DNA of 64,000 bases from positions 68,195 through 132,194 of the forward strand of contig DATKQY010000057.1 of the NCBI GenBank assembly GCA_035532475.1. The letters run 5' to 3'. The position numbers and the translations under genes were made by a program. Source of the stretch: DATKQY01 sp035532475 (GTDB lineage: Bacteria; Actinomycetota; Acidimicrobiia; Acidimicrobiales; Bog-793). Positions within the stretch are counted from its first letter, which is position 1; each line of letters opens with the position of its first letter. Below the pieces are notes generated by a model. That model did not search any database. It worked only from the letters and a program-made list of their open reading frames with translations, and was not told the origin of the DNA. Positions 1 to 12,088 of the stretch are shown here, one piece after another.

Positions 1-536
1 GGATCGGGCTGGCACGTGCGCTCGCGTTGAACCCGAAGCTGATCGTCGCCGACGAGCCCGTCTCGGCGCTCGACGTCTCGATCCAGGCGCAGATCCTGAA
101 CCTGATGCGCACCCTGCAGGAGCGCCACGGGCTCACCTATGTCGTCATCTCGCACGACCTCGCGGTCGTGAAGTACCTCGCCGACGTGATCGGCGTGATG
201 TACCTCGGCAAGCTCGTGGAGCAGGGGCCGGCCGAAGAGCTCTACGCCCGGGCCGCCCACCCCTACACGCGGGGGCTGATCGACACGATCCCGGCGCCGG
301 ATCCCGTGACCGCCCGCGCGCGCAAGCACGCCGCGGTGCGCGGCGAGCTGCCGAGCGCCATCAACCCGCCGAGCGGCTGCCGCTTCCGGACCCGCTGCCC
401 CTTCGCGCAGGAGCGCTGCGCCGAAGAGGAGCCGGCGCTTCGCGTCTTCGGCCCCGGTCACGTCGCCGCATGCCACTTCCCGCTGCAGACCCCGGTGCCC
501 GAGGAGAGCGCGGGGATGGCCGCGGCGCAGCGCTGA
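1..536 (+). CDS. Dipeptide/oligopeptide ABC transporter ATP-binding protein, 3' part
   Basis: This is the C-terminal part of a Dpp/Opp-family ATPase; the frame is open from base 3 and the gene begins before the window. Visible motifs are the end of the ABC signature (IGLARAL), Walker B (LIVADEPVSALD) and the H-loop (VISHDLAVV). The C-terminal oligopeptide-transporter extension follows, with HPYTRGLIDTIP and the cysteine-bearing CRFRTRCPFAQERC segment typical of DppD/DppF. It would energise peptide import at the inner face of the membrane. It converges on the permease genes, so it is probably transcribed separately from them. Family assignment is firm; the substrate is unknown. Confidence 0.9.
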   Translation, partial: IGLARALALNPKLIVADEPVSALDVSIQAQILNLMRTLQERHGLTYVVISHDLAVVKYLADVIGVMYLGKLVEQGPAEELYARAAHPYTRGLIDTIPAPDPVTARARKHAAVRGELPSAINPPSGCRFRTRCPFAQERCAEEEPALRVFGPGHVAACHFPLQTPVPEESAGMAAAQR

Positions 537-545
537 CCGGCCCAC

Positions 546-566
546 GCCGGCGCGACACCCGCCGGC
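546..566. terminator. Possible bidirectional terminator hairpin
   Basis: A 7-bp inverted repeat (GCCGGCG and CGCCGGC with a 7-base loop) sits in the 48-bp gap between the convergent ATPase and permease genes. There is no T-run on either side, so a terminator role rests on position and stem only. Confidence 0.35.
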
Positions 567-584
567 CGGGGCGGTGCGAAGGGT

Positions 585-1556
585 TCAGCGGCGCTGGAGC
601 CGCACCTCGAACGCGTCCCGCAGGGCGTCGCCGATGAAGTTGAGCGCGACGACGACGAGGACGATGGCGATGGCCGTCGGGTAGATCTCCCACCAGTAGC
701 CGTCGAGGGCGTAGTTCACGCCGTTCGAAAGCATCGACCCCCAGTCGGTCTGCGGCGCCGGTACGCCGAGGCCGAGGAAGCCGAGGGCCGCGAGGAGCAA
801 GATGGCGTCCGCGACCTGGAAGGTCGCGTTGACGATGATCGTGCCGATCGTGTTCGGGATGATGTGGCGCACGACGATCCTCCGGCTGCTGCCACCCATC
901 ACCCGGACCGCTTGGACGAACTCGCGGACGCGAAGCACCAACGTCTCGCCGCGCACGAGGCGCGCCGGGACGAGCCAGGCCGTCATTCCGATGATGAAGA
1001 TCAACAACGTCAGCGAGGTCTGGAAGATCACCGCGAGCGTGATGAGCAGGAAGATCAACGGCACGGAGAGCAGCGTGTCGACGATGCGCATCATCAGCGC
1101 GTCGACCCAGCCGCCGAAGAAGCCCGAGATCGCCCCCCACAGCACGCCGAGCACCGTCGCGATCGCAGCGGCGGCGAAGCCGACCTCGAGGGAGACCTGG
1201 CCGCCGAACATGACGCGACCGAGGATGTCGAAGCCGTTGGCATCGGTCCCGAGCGGGTTGGTGGCGTTCGGCGCCGAGTTCTGGGTCGAGTTGAGCAGCG
1301 CCTCTTGGGCGTTGGTCTGGTTCGTGTGGTAGAAGAGCGGCCCGAGGAAGCAGAACAGCACCATCAGGACGACGAGGGCTGCGCCGACCACCGCGAGCTT
1401 GTTCTCGGCGAAGACCCGGAGGAGCTGGCGAGTCAGGCTCCCCGTTGAGGTTGCCTCCCCGCCGGAGGGCACGACGTTCCCGCCGTCCGCCGCCGGGCCG
1501 GCCAGGACGTCGAGGGTCTCGGGGGAGACGGACTCCGCCTCGTTCAGGGTCGACAT
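585..1556 (-). CDS. Peptide ABC transporter permease, DppC-like
   Basis: A 323-residue inner-membrane permease of the BPD_transp_1 family. The roughly 50-residue polar N-terminus is followed by a first membrane helix near residues 50-72. The N-terminal region carries the DppC-type NPLGTDANGFDILGRVMFGG segment, and later helices are rich in Leu/Ile/Val. The conserved EAA loop that contacts the ATPase is around AVRVMGGSSRRIVVRHIIPN. It lies 18 bp after the DppB-like gene on the same strand, so the two are co-transcribed and form the heterodimeric pore. Substrate is not evident. Confidence 0.92.
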   Translation of the reverse strand: MSTLNEAESVSPETLDVLAGPAADGGNVVPSGGEATSTGSLTRQLLRVFAENKLAVVGAALVVLMVLFCFLGPLFYHTNQTNAQEALLNSTQNSAPNATNPLGTDANGFDILGRVMFGGQVSLEVGFAAAAIATVLGVLWGAISGFFGGWVDALMMRIVDTLLSVPLIFLLITLAVIFQTSLTLLIFIIGMTAWLVPARLVRGETLVLRVREFVQAVRVMGGSSRRIVVRHIIPNTIGTIIVNATFQVADAILLLAALGFLGLGVPAPQTDWGSMLSNGVNYALDGYWWEIYPTAIAIVLVVVALNFIGDALRDAFEVRLQRR

Positions 1557-1574
1557 CTGCTCGTCTCCCCCCGC

Positions 1575-2504
1575 TCAGCGCGAGCCATAGCGGACCCTCG
1601 GGTCGACGACGGCGTAGAGCAGGTCGGCGGCGAAGGAGCCGACGACCGTGGCGATCGTCGCGACGAACGTCGTCCCGAGCAGCAGCGGGACGTCGGTGTT
1701 CTGGGCGGCCTGGGTGGTGAGCAGCCCCATCCCCGGGTAGTTGAAGACGGTCTCGGTGATCACCGCCCCCCCGACGATGGTCGGGATGGACAGGCCGAGG
1801 AGCGTGATGATCGGGATCAGGGCGTTGCGCAGCGCGTGGAGGAAGAGGACCCGCCGCGGGCTCGCGCCCTTGGCGCGGGCCGTGCGGATGTAGTCCTCGG
1901 TCAGCGCCTCCATCATCGACGAGCGCATGTAGCGGCTGAACGAGGCGATGGTGATCGCCGCCAGCGTGAGCACGGGGAGCACCAGGGCCCGGGGGTCCGC
2001 GAGGATGCCGCCGACCGTCGTCGCCGAGGGCGCCGAGACCGAGAACCAGTGCAGGTCGATGGCGAAGTAGAGGATGAGGAACTGGCCGAGCAGGAACGCC
2101 GGCATGGCGTAGAAGAGGAACGAGGCGCCCGTCAGCACGTAGTCGACCGGCCGGTTGCGCCGCACGACCTGCAAGATCCCGAGCGGCACGGCCACGATCA
2201 CCGAGAGCACGGTGGACATGCCGACGAGGACCAGGGTCTTCGTGAGATGGCTCGAGATGAGCGCCTTGACGGTCTGGTTGTTCTTGTAGGAGTAACCGAG
2301 GTTGAAGTGCAGGACCAGGCCCTTCACGTACTGGTAGAACTGGTCCCACAGCGGCAGGTTGTAGCCGTTCGCCTGGTTGAACTGGCGGATCTGGAAGGGG
2401 AGCGCCCGCGGCCCGAGCGCCGCGCGCGCGGCGCCGCCCGGGATCAGGTGTGAGAGCAGGAAGACGAGCAGGGTGACGCCGATCAGGACGACGAACGCCT
2501 GCAC
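1575..2504 (-). CDS. Peptide ABC transporter permease, DppB-like
   Basis: A DppB-type permease of about 309 residues with six predicted membrane helices and a cytoplasmic EAA loop (RTARAKGASPRRVLFLHALRN). The GTG used here at 2504 trims the usual start of the family: immediately upstream in frame are codons for FGYIIRRI, the conserved N-terminal segment of DppB proteins. The frame stays open to a stop at 2553-2555, and the only plausible initiator there is CTG at 2535-2537, closely preceded by GGGAGGG. The true start may therefore be CTG at 2537. It pairs with the downstream DppC-like permease and is served by the solute-binding proteins encoded upstream. Confidence 0.9.
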   Translation of the reverse strand: MQAFVVLIGVTLLVFLLSHLIPGGAARAALGPRALPFQIRQFNQANGYNLPLWDQFYQYVKGLVLHFNLGYSYKNNQTVKALISSHLTKTLVLVGMSTVLSVIVAVPLGILQVVRRNRPVDYVLTGASFLFYAMPAFLLGQFLILYFAIDLHWFSVSAPSATTVGGILADPRALVLPVLTLAAITIASFSRYMRSSMMEALTEDYIRTARAKGASPRRVLFLHALRNALIPIITLLGLSIPTIVGGAVITETVFNYPGMGLLTTQAAQNTDVPLLLGTTFVATIATVVGSFAADLLYAVVDPRVRYGSR

Positions 2505-2631
2505 GATCCTGCGGATGATGTAGCCGAACGTGGTCAGCCCTCCCGCTGCGAGTCAACCGTGCGTCGCACGCCCCGTCCCATTCCCCGGACCGTAGTCCTT
2601 CCGCCCTGATCGGCGCGCGCCGAGCAGGCCA

Positions 2632-2684
2632 GCGCCTCCGGCCCCGGGACGAGCGTTGAGGGGCTCTCCCGGCGCCGGAGGCGC
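2632..2684 (-). other. Inverted repeat between binding-protein and permease genes
   Basis: Perfect 11-bp inverted repeat (GCGCCTCCGGC at 2632-2642 and its complement at 2674-2684) separated by 31 bases, in the gap between the first solute-binding-protein gene and dppB. No T-run follows. Such hairpins often protect or partly terminate the binding-protein message so that it exceeds permease mRNA; that role is inferred here. Confidence 0.35.
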
Positions 2685-2721
2685 ATTCTGACCTGTGGAG
2701 GTCGGCGATCCCGCCGCGGCG

Positions 2722-4680
2722 CTACTTCGTGAAGTACCAGTTCTCCGGGTTCAGGTTCAGCATCGGGTTCGCCGCCGCGACGCCGGCCAGGCTCTTCTGG
2801 ACCTCGTTCAGCTGGTAGGCCTCGTTCGGCTGCCACGCGAACGGGAGCTGCTTGGCGAGGTAGTTCTGCCAGGTGTACAGCGTCGTGAGGCCGGCCTTGG
2901 TGTTCGTCGCCCGGATGAGCGAGTCGTTGGTCGGGTCCGAGTAGCTGCCCACGTTCGAGCCGGCACCGGTCTGGAAGATCAGCTCACCGGTCGGGTAGTA
3001 GTCCGGTGCGTAGATCCAGCCTCCGCCCCAGAACGCCAGCTCCCAGGTGCACGAGGCGCCCGAGCAGGGCGTCGCGTTGCCGATGACGGTGTTGAAGGTC
3101 GCCGTCGACAGGTTGACCTTGATCCCGACCTGCGCCCAGGACGAGGCCTCCGCGTTCATCAGCGACGTGAGGGTCGCGTCGCCACTGCGGTACTGGAGGT
3201 TGAACACCAGCTGCGTCCCCTTCGGGATGCCGCCGGTGCAGCCCGACGCCCGCCCGCAGGTCGTGACGCCGCCGGGCTTCACGTCCCAGCCGTTCGAGGT
3301 GAGGAGCTGCTTCGCCTTGGACACGTTGTACGGATACGGGTTCTTCTGCTCGAACGGGGTGGCGAAGAGGCTCTTCGGCGTCGTCGGCACGGGCCCGTAG
3401 GTGGGCGAGGCGTAGCCCTTGTACAGCTTCTTGATGTAGAGGTTCTGGTCGATCAGGCTCTGGAACGTCTGGCGGACGTAGAGCTGGTGGAGGATCTTGC
3501 CCGTCATCCCGTTGTTCCCCGTGGAGTTGAAGTTGTAGGGGAAGTAGTTGATGCTCCAGCTGTACCACGGGACGAGGTTGAAGTTGCCGAGCCGCGGGTT
3601 GTTCGGCCCGGCCACCGTCGTGCTCTTCGCCGGCGAGGTGATGTCCTCGAAAGGCATGTAGCCGAAGCTGAGCTTGCCGCCGACGAGAGCGTTGAACTCC
3701 GCCGAGTTCGAGGTGAACGGCTCCTCGACGAACTGCGACAGCGTCGGCTTCGTCGGGCCGGAGTACTTCGGGTTCGGCTTCATCGCGGCGTAGCCGGAGG
3801 AGTTGAACGAGGTGAGGTGCCAGGGCCCGTCGACGACCTGCCACAGCGGGTTCGTGGCGTAGGTCGCCTGGGCGTTGTTCGCCGCCTTCGGGTTGGCCGG
3901 GTTGAAGCCCGACGACTTCGACAAGAAGTCGAAGACCGCGACGCACGAGCGCGCCGCCGGGGTCACCGGGGCGTTCGTCTTGCCGGCGGTGCGCACCGCG
4001 GTGAACGACGAGGTGCCACAGAGCTGCGAGCCCGCCTTCTGGCCCGTCGCCGAGACGTCCCAGGCCATCGGGAGCGGCGTGATCTGCGCGACCTCGTTGT
4101 AGGTGAACCAGTAGGAGTTGACGGGGCCGTTCAAGGTGAACGTCAGCGACGTCGGGCTGTTGATCGTGACGTTCGTCACGTCGTCGGGGAAGGCGCCGGC
4201 GGAGTAGCCCGCCCAGTTCTGCTTCTCGGCCTTCTCCATGTTCACCCAGAACAGGACGTCTTGAGCCGTGACCGTCTCGCCGTTCGACCACTTGTACGGC
4301 TTCAGCGTGACGTGCACGACCCGGCTGCCGTTCGTGTAGGTCGGCGGGTTGGCGAGCGAGAGCGCGGTGTTGAGGACCGGCTGCGTGTCGGTGCCGAACC
4401 AGTAGAGGGGGCGGAACATCAGGTACTGGAACTGCGTGATGTTGTTGATGCTGAAGAACTGGATCGGCATGAACGGGAAGATGTAGTTGGGGCTGGCACC
4501 GGGCGGTTCGGCGAAGTACGCCGTGCCGCCCTTCACCTTCGCCGCGTGCGTTGTCGCATGCGACTTCGCGGATGCGAAGCTCACCGCGGAGGTGGCCGCG
4601 AGGCCGACCATCACAGATCCGGCCGCCACCACCGCCGCTGTCGCCGACAGCAGCGCGTGACGCTTTCGGGCACGTCCCAT
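2722..4680 (-). CDS. Peptide ABC transporter solute-binding protein (SBP_bac_5), copy 1
   Basis: A 652-residue extracytoplasmic binding protein of the DppA/OppA family. The start is ATG at 4680, with AGGAGG six bases upstream; the reading frame continues further upstream but without comparable support. The N-terminus is a signal peptide: basic MGRARKRH, then a hydrophobic stretch ending near SAVSFASA. No lipobox cysteine is obvious. The family-typical segments QFQYLMFRPLYWFG and the C-terminal EAYQLNEVQKSLAG are visible. It is clearly paralogous to the next gene upstream, sharing long stretches such as TYATNPLWQVVDGPWHL. It is followed by the permease genes after about 217 bp and probably supplies substrate to them. 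Confidence 0.92.
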   Translation of the reverse strand: MGRARKRHALLSATAAVVAAGSVMVGLAATSAVSFASAKSHATTHAAKVKGGTAYFAEPPGASPNYIFPFMPIQFFSINNITQFQYLMFRPLYWFGTDTQPVLNTALSLANPPTYTNGSRVVHVTLKPYKWSNGETVTAQDVLFWVNMEKAEKQNWAGYSAGAFPDDVTNVTINSPTSLTFTLNGPVNSYWFTYNEVAQITPLPMAWDVSATGQKAGSQLCGTSSFTAVRTAGKTNAPVTPAARSCVAVFDFLSKSSGFNPANPKAANNAQATYATNPLWQVVDGPWHLTSFNSSGYAAMKPNPKYSGPTKPTLSQFVEEPFTSNSAEFNALVGGKLSFGYMPFEDITSPAKSTTVAGPNNPRLGNFNLVPWYSWSINYFPYNFNSTGNNGMTGKILHQLYVRQTFQSLIDQNLYIKKLYKGYASPTYGPVPTTPKSLFATPFEQKNPYPYNVSKAKQLLTSNGWDVKPGGVTTCGRASGCTGGIPKGTQLVFNLQYRSGDATLTSLMNAEASSWAQVGIKVNLSTATFNTVIGNATPCSGASCTWELAFWGGGWIYAPDYYPTGELIFQTGAGSNVGSYSDPTNDSLIRATNTKAGLTTLYTWQNYLAKQLPFAWQPNEAYQLNEVQKSLAGVAAANPMLNLNPENWYFTK

Positions 4681-4780
4681 CTCTAGCCTCCTGACGTCTG
4701 CCGCCTCGCAGGAGTTCTCCCTCTGCTTCGGCCGCAACCCGGCCTCACGACACTGTGAGGAGCCTGGGGATGGCAATTAA

Positions 4781-4796
4781 CGTAGCGCGTTCGTAA
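4781..4796 (-). promoter_or_regulatory. 16-bp motif shared by both binding-protein promoter regions, copy 1
   Basis: On the minus strand the sequence reads TTACGAACGCGCTACG, about 100 bp upstream of the copy-1 start codon. The identical 16-mer occurs upstream of the second paralogue at 6960-6975. The terminal TACG extends to TACGTT here, a possible -10 hexamer, so the block may be a promoter with an attached operator. Confidence 0.5.
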
Positions 4797-4902
4797 TGTT
4801 CTGTACATAGCGCAGCGGACGCGCCACGTAGTGCGGCGGTCCCGGGGCACCGCGCGGCGCACGCTTGCGCCGGCCGGTGCCGGCGGCGGATCTCCGGCCG
4901 GA

Positions 4903-6882
4903 TCAGCCGGAGAAATACCAGCTCTCCGGGGTGATGGTCAGCAGCGGGCTCTGCGGCACGACGCCCGCGAGGTGCTGCTGGACCTCGGTCAGCGAGTACG
5001 CCGCGCTCGGCTGCCACACCACCGGAAGCTGCACGGCGAGGTAGTTCTGCCAGTTCGCCAGGGTGGTGTGCTTGGGGTCCGGGGAGAACACCGTCGAGCG
5101 GATGAGCTGATCGTTGCGGGCGCTCAGGTAGCTGCCGACGTTCGAGGTGGCCGACGACAGGAAGGTCTCCTCGCCGGTCGGGTAGTAGTCCGGCGCGTAC
5201 GTCCAGCCCTCGCCCCAGTCCTCCAGCTCCCAGGTGCACGAGCTGCCCGAGCAGGCCGTGGCGTCGCCGAGGACGGTGTCGAAGCTCGCCGCCGTCAGGT
5301 TGACGCGGATGCCCGCCAGCGACCAGGCGCGCTGCTCGGTCTGGGCCTCCCTGGCGGCGCCCGGGCCCGAGTCCACGTACTCCATCGCGAACGCGAGGGG
5401 CGTGCCCGCGGGCACGTGGCACTCCTTTGCGTTCGCGCAGGTCGTGATCCCCCCGGGCACGACGTTCCAGCCGTGCGCGCGGAGGAGCCGGACGGCCTTG
5501 GCCGGGTCGTAGGGGTAGGGGTTCTTCTTCACGGTGCTCGTCGCCAGCTGGTTCGCCGGAACGACCGGCACCGGGCCGTAGGTCGGCACGCCGTAGCCGT
5601 CGTCGACGCTCTTGATGATGCCGGACTGGTCGACGAGCGACTGGAAGGCCTGGCGGAAGTAGAGCTGGCTGAAGATCGACCCCGCGTACCCACCGTCGGC
5701 CTTCGAGTTGAAGTTGTAGGGGAAGTAGTTGATGCCCCAGCTGTAGAGGGGGACGAGCTTGTAGCGCGCCGCGAGACGCGGGTTGTTCGGGCCGGCCACC
5801 TGGGCGCTCCTCGCCGGCGAGGTGACGTCCTGCGCCGGCAGGTAGCCGACGGTGACCTTGCCGGCCACGAGGGCCTGGAACTCCGCCTTCGCCGAGGTGA
5901 AGGGCTGCTCGACGAACTTCGTCAGGGTCGGCTTCACCGGGCCCGTGTAGCGGGGGTTGGGGCGGAACACGGCGAGGCCGTCCGCCGTGAAGCTGACGAG
6001 GTGCCATGGCCCGTCGACGACCTGCCACAGCGGGTTCGTCGCGTACGTCGCGAGGGCGGCGCTCGACTCCTTCGCCGCGACCGGGTCGTAGCCGGCCTGC
6101 TCGGACAGGTGGGTGAACACCTCGGCGCACGACTTCGCCGCCGCCGACGCCGGCGAGCCCTTCGAGGTGAGCGTCACCGACGAGTACGCGGCCGAGGCGC
6201 ACGACGCCGTGCCCTTCGGCTGCCCGGTCGCCGAGATGTCCCAGGCCAGGGGTAGCGGGGTGATCTGGGACAGCTCGTCGGAGGTGAACCATTCGGGGTT
6301 GACGCGACCCGTCAGGGTGATCACCACGGTGGAGGCGTCGGGGGCCCGGACCGACTGGATGTCGTCGGGCATGGCGCCGGGGACGTAGCCCCCCCAGTTC
6401 TGCTTCTCGACCTTCAGCATGTTCAGCCAGAACATGACGTCGGCGGCTTGGACCGGCTCGCCGTCCGACCACGCTTCGTGGCGGAGTTCGATCGTCACCC
6501 GGGTGTCCCCGCCCGAGTACGCCGGCGGGCTCGCGAGCGAGAGGGAGGGGTCGAGCACCGGCTGGCCGGCGGCGCCGAACCAGTAGAGCGGGCGGAACAT
6601 CAGGTACTGGAACTGGGCCGTGTTGTTCTGGCTGTAGAAGGCCGAGCCCTCGAACGGGAAGATGTAGTCCGGCGGCGTCCCGACCGCCTCGGCGAAGGTC
6701 GCCGTGCCGCCGGGCAGCCGTGCGGCCGGCTGGGGGCCGCCGGCGGGACGCGTCGCGGCGGCTCCGGCCCAGCCCGTGCCGGCGGCCAGCGACGCGAGGA
6801 GCGCCGCGGTGGAGACGGCCAGCGACGCGCGCCGCCGGGACCTGCGGCGCAGAGCTGCTCCGATGTCGGTTTGAGAGGTCAA
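4903..6882 (-). CDS. Peptide ABC transporter solute-binding protein (SBP_bac_5), copy 2
   Basis: A second DppA-like binding protein, 659 residues from a TTG start at 6882. TTG was chosen because no ATG or GTG precedes the signal peptide in a sensible place; GGTGGG lies just upstream. The basic start (RRRSRRRAS) and hydrophobic stretch give a Sec signal peptide. The fold-typical segments FQYLMFRPLYWFG, WGINYFPYNFNSK and YAPDYYPTGEE all have counterparts in copy 1, so the pair arose by tandem duplication. About 220 bp separate the genes, and each has its own copy of a 16-bp upstream motif, suggesting shared regulation with separate promoters. Ligand differences cannot be read from the sequence. 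Confidence 0.9.
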   Translation of the reverse strand: MTSQTDIGAALRRRSRRRASLAVSTAALLASLAAGTGWAGAAATRPAGGPQPAARLPGGTATFAEAVGTPPDYIFPFEGSAFYSQNNTAQFQYLMFRPLYWFGAAGQPVLDPSLSLASPPAYSGGDTRVTIELRHEAWSDGEPVQAADVMFWLNMLKVEKQNWGGYVPGAMPDDIQSVRAPDASTVVITLTGRVNPEWFTSDELSQITPLPLAWDISATGQPKGTASCASAAYSSVTLTSKGSPASAAAKSCAEVFTHLSEQAGYDPVAAKESSAALATYATNPLWQVVDGPWHLVSFTADGLAVFRPNPRYTGPVKPTLTKFVEQPFTSAKAEFQALVAGKVTVGYLPAQDVTSPARSAQVAGPNNPRLAARYKLVPLYSWGINYFPYNFNSKADGGYAGSIFSQLYFRQAFQSLVDQSGIIKSVDDGYGVPTYGPVPVVPANQLATSTVKKNPYPYDPAKAVRLLRAHGWNVVPGGITTCANAKECHVPAGTPLAFAMEYVDSGPGAAREAQTEQRAWSLAGIRVNLTAASFDTVLGDATACSGSSCTWELEDWGEGWTYAPDYYPTGEETFLSSATSNVGSYLSARNDQLIRSTVFSPDPKHTTLANWQNYLAVQLPVVWQPSAAYSLTEVQQHLAGVVPQSPLLTITPESWYFSG

Positions 6883-6959
6883 CGGCCCACCGGGTCGACA
6901 GAGACACGCTGGCGGGAGCGGTCGACACGGCGGCCCCCCGACGCGCCAGTGTCCGAAAC

Positions 6960-6975
6960 CGTAGCGCGTTCGTAA
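6960..6975 (-). promoter_or_regulatory. 16-bp motif shared by both binding-protein promoter regions, copy 2
   Basis: Identical to the block at 4781-4796 (minus strand TTACGAACGCGCTACG), here about 78 bp upstream of the TTG start. It continues as TACGGT, again fitting a TANNNT -10 hexamer. The sequences on both sides of the 16-mer differ between copies, so the identity stands out from the background of the duplication. Confidence 0.5.
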
Positions 6976-7013
6976 CTTGGAGCTGGCCCCCCAGCCCCCG
7001 TGCGGGGCACCCC

Positions 7014-7727
7014 TCAGCTCGGGGCGAGCGTCTCGGCGAGCGCCGCCGCGGCGGCACCCGGATCGGGCGCGCGGGTCACCGAGCGGCCCACGACGAGCAG
7101 GCCGGCACCCGCGGCGAGGGCCTCGGCGGGGGTCGCGACCCTCGCCTGGTCGTCGTGGGGCGCGCCCGGCGGGCGCGTGCCGGGCACGACGGCGAGCAGG
7201 CCCGGCGCGACCCGGCGCACCAGGGCCAGGTCGGTCGCGGCACAGACCACCCCCCCGCAGCCGGCCACCACCGTGAGCCGCGCCCGCTCCTCGAGCACGG
7301 TCGGCGCCGCCCGCGGGTCGCTCGTCAACACGCTCACCCCGAGTGCCATCGGCGTGCGCGCTGCCCCGGCGTCGGCGCCGCCCTGCGCGAGCCCCTCGAC
7401 CGCGGCGCGCACCATGGCGCCGCCACCGGCCGTGTGCACCGTCACGTAGGCCGGCGCCAGCCGCCCGAGCACCCGCGCGCTGCGCCCGACGGTCGTCGGG
7501 ATGTCGTGGAGCTTGACGTCGACGAAGACGTCGAAGCCGTCGGCCCGGAGCAGCTCGACGGCGCGGGGCCCGGCGGCGGCGTAGAGCTCGAGGCCGACCT
7601 TGGCGACGCGGAAGTACGGGGCCAGCCGCCGGGCGAGGGCGCGCGCCTCGTCGAGGTCGTCGAGGTCGAGGGCTAGGGCGAGCACGTCGCGCGCCGGGTG
7701 GCCCGACGGGTGCGGGGCGGCGCTCAT
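7014..7727 (-). CDS. pyrF: Orotidine 5'-phosphate decarboxylase
   Basis: Converts OMP to UMP, the last step of de novo UMP synthesis. The 237-residue length fits the family. The catalytic Lys/Asp array is visible in FDVFVDVKLHDIPTT, and a phosphate-binding region lies near the C-terminus (GLLVVGRSVTRAPDP). The ATG at 7727 overlaps the pyrD stop in an ATGA junction. It is the last gene of the pyr operon; the next feature downstream is the independent binding-protein promoter region. Confidence 0.95.
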   Translation of the reverse strand: MSAAPHPSGHPARDVLALALDLDDLDEARALARRLAPYFRVAKVGLELYAAAGPRAVELLRADGFDVFVDVKLHDIPTTVGRSARVLGRLAPAYVTVHTAGGGAMVRAAVEGLAQGGADAGAARTPMALGVSVLTSDPRAAPTVLEERARLTVVAGCGGVVCAATDLALVRRVAPGLLAVVPGTRPPGAPHDDQARVATPAEALAAGAGLLVVGRSVTRAPDPGAAAAALAETLAPS

Positions 7728-8694
7728 CGGGCCCGGCCGGTGGTCGGGGCCGGCGGGTCGGCGACGGGGGCGGGCTCGCCTCCCGCCCGGGCTCCGCGCC
7801 CGTGCGCCGCGGCGACGAGCTCGCGGGCGGCACCGACGCCGTGGCGGACACACCACCGCTCCAGCTCGTCGAGGATCCTGAGGGGCGCCCGCGGGTCGGC
7901 GAACGTCGCCGTCCCCACCTGGACCGCATCGGCGCCGGCGAGGAGCAGCTCGACGGCGTCGGCGCCCCGGCTCACCCCGCCGACGCCGACGATCGGGGCG
8001 TCGGGGAAGGCCCGCCGGCAGTCGTGCACGGCCCGGACGGCCACCGGGTGGAGCGCCGCGCCGGAGAGCCCGCCGCCCGCTCCGAGCGCCGGGCGGCGGC
8101 CCTCCAGGTCGATCGCCATGCCGGACAGGGTGTTCACGAGCGTCAGCGCTTCGGCTCCCGCACCGAGCGCCGCGCCGGCGATCTCGGTGATGTCGGCGAC
8201 GTTCGGCGAGAGCTTCGCCCAGCGCGGCCGCCGGCACGCCGCCGCCGCGTCGACGGCCTCGGCCGTCGCGCTCGGCGAATGGGCGAACATCTTGCTGCGG
8301 TCCTCAACGTTCGGGCAGGAGACGTTGACCTCGACCGCGACGACACAGGCCGGGGCCGCGGCGAGCAGCGCGGCCGCACGGGCGAAATCCTCGACCGTCC
8401 GCCCCCAGATGCTCGCGACGACGACGGCGCCGGTCGCCTCGAGCCTCGGCGCGTCGTGCTCGAGCCACGCGGCGACGCCGGGGCCCTGCAGCCCGACGCC
8501 GTTCAGCATCCCGCCTGCCACCGGCCGCACCCGGGGCGGCGGGTTGCCGGGCCACGGATCGACCGCGAGGGACTTCACGACGACGGCGCCGAGGCGACGC
8601 AGGTCGAAGAACGGGGCGAGCTCGGCCCCGTGGCCGCTCGTGCCCGACGCGGTCATCACGGGGCTCGCCAGCCGGAGCGAGCCGACCCGGGCGC

Positions 8695-8713
<19 letters not shown>
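7724..8713 (-). CDS. pyrD: Dihydroorotate dehydrogenase, class 1-type
   Basis: Oxidises dihydroorotate to orotate using FMN. It has 329 residues. The catalytic-base loop NVSCPN carries Cys133, which marks class 1 enzymes (class 2 use Ser). FMN-contact segments such as GVGGVSRGADAVE and VQVGTATF are present, and the N-terminus lacks the membrane-targeting extension of class 2. Starts with the tandem GTG GTG at 8713 and overlaps the end of carB by 19 bp. The class 1B form normally works with an Fe-S/FAD subunit (PyrK), which is not encoded in this operon. Confidence 0.93.
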
Positions 8714-12072
<3,359 letters not shown>

Positions 12073-12088
12073 CAGGCAGCGCTCTCCC

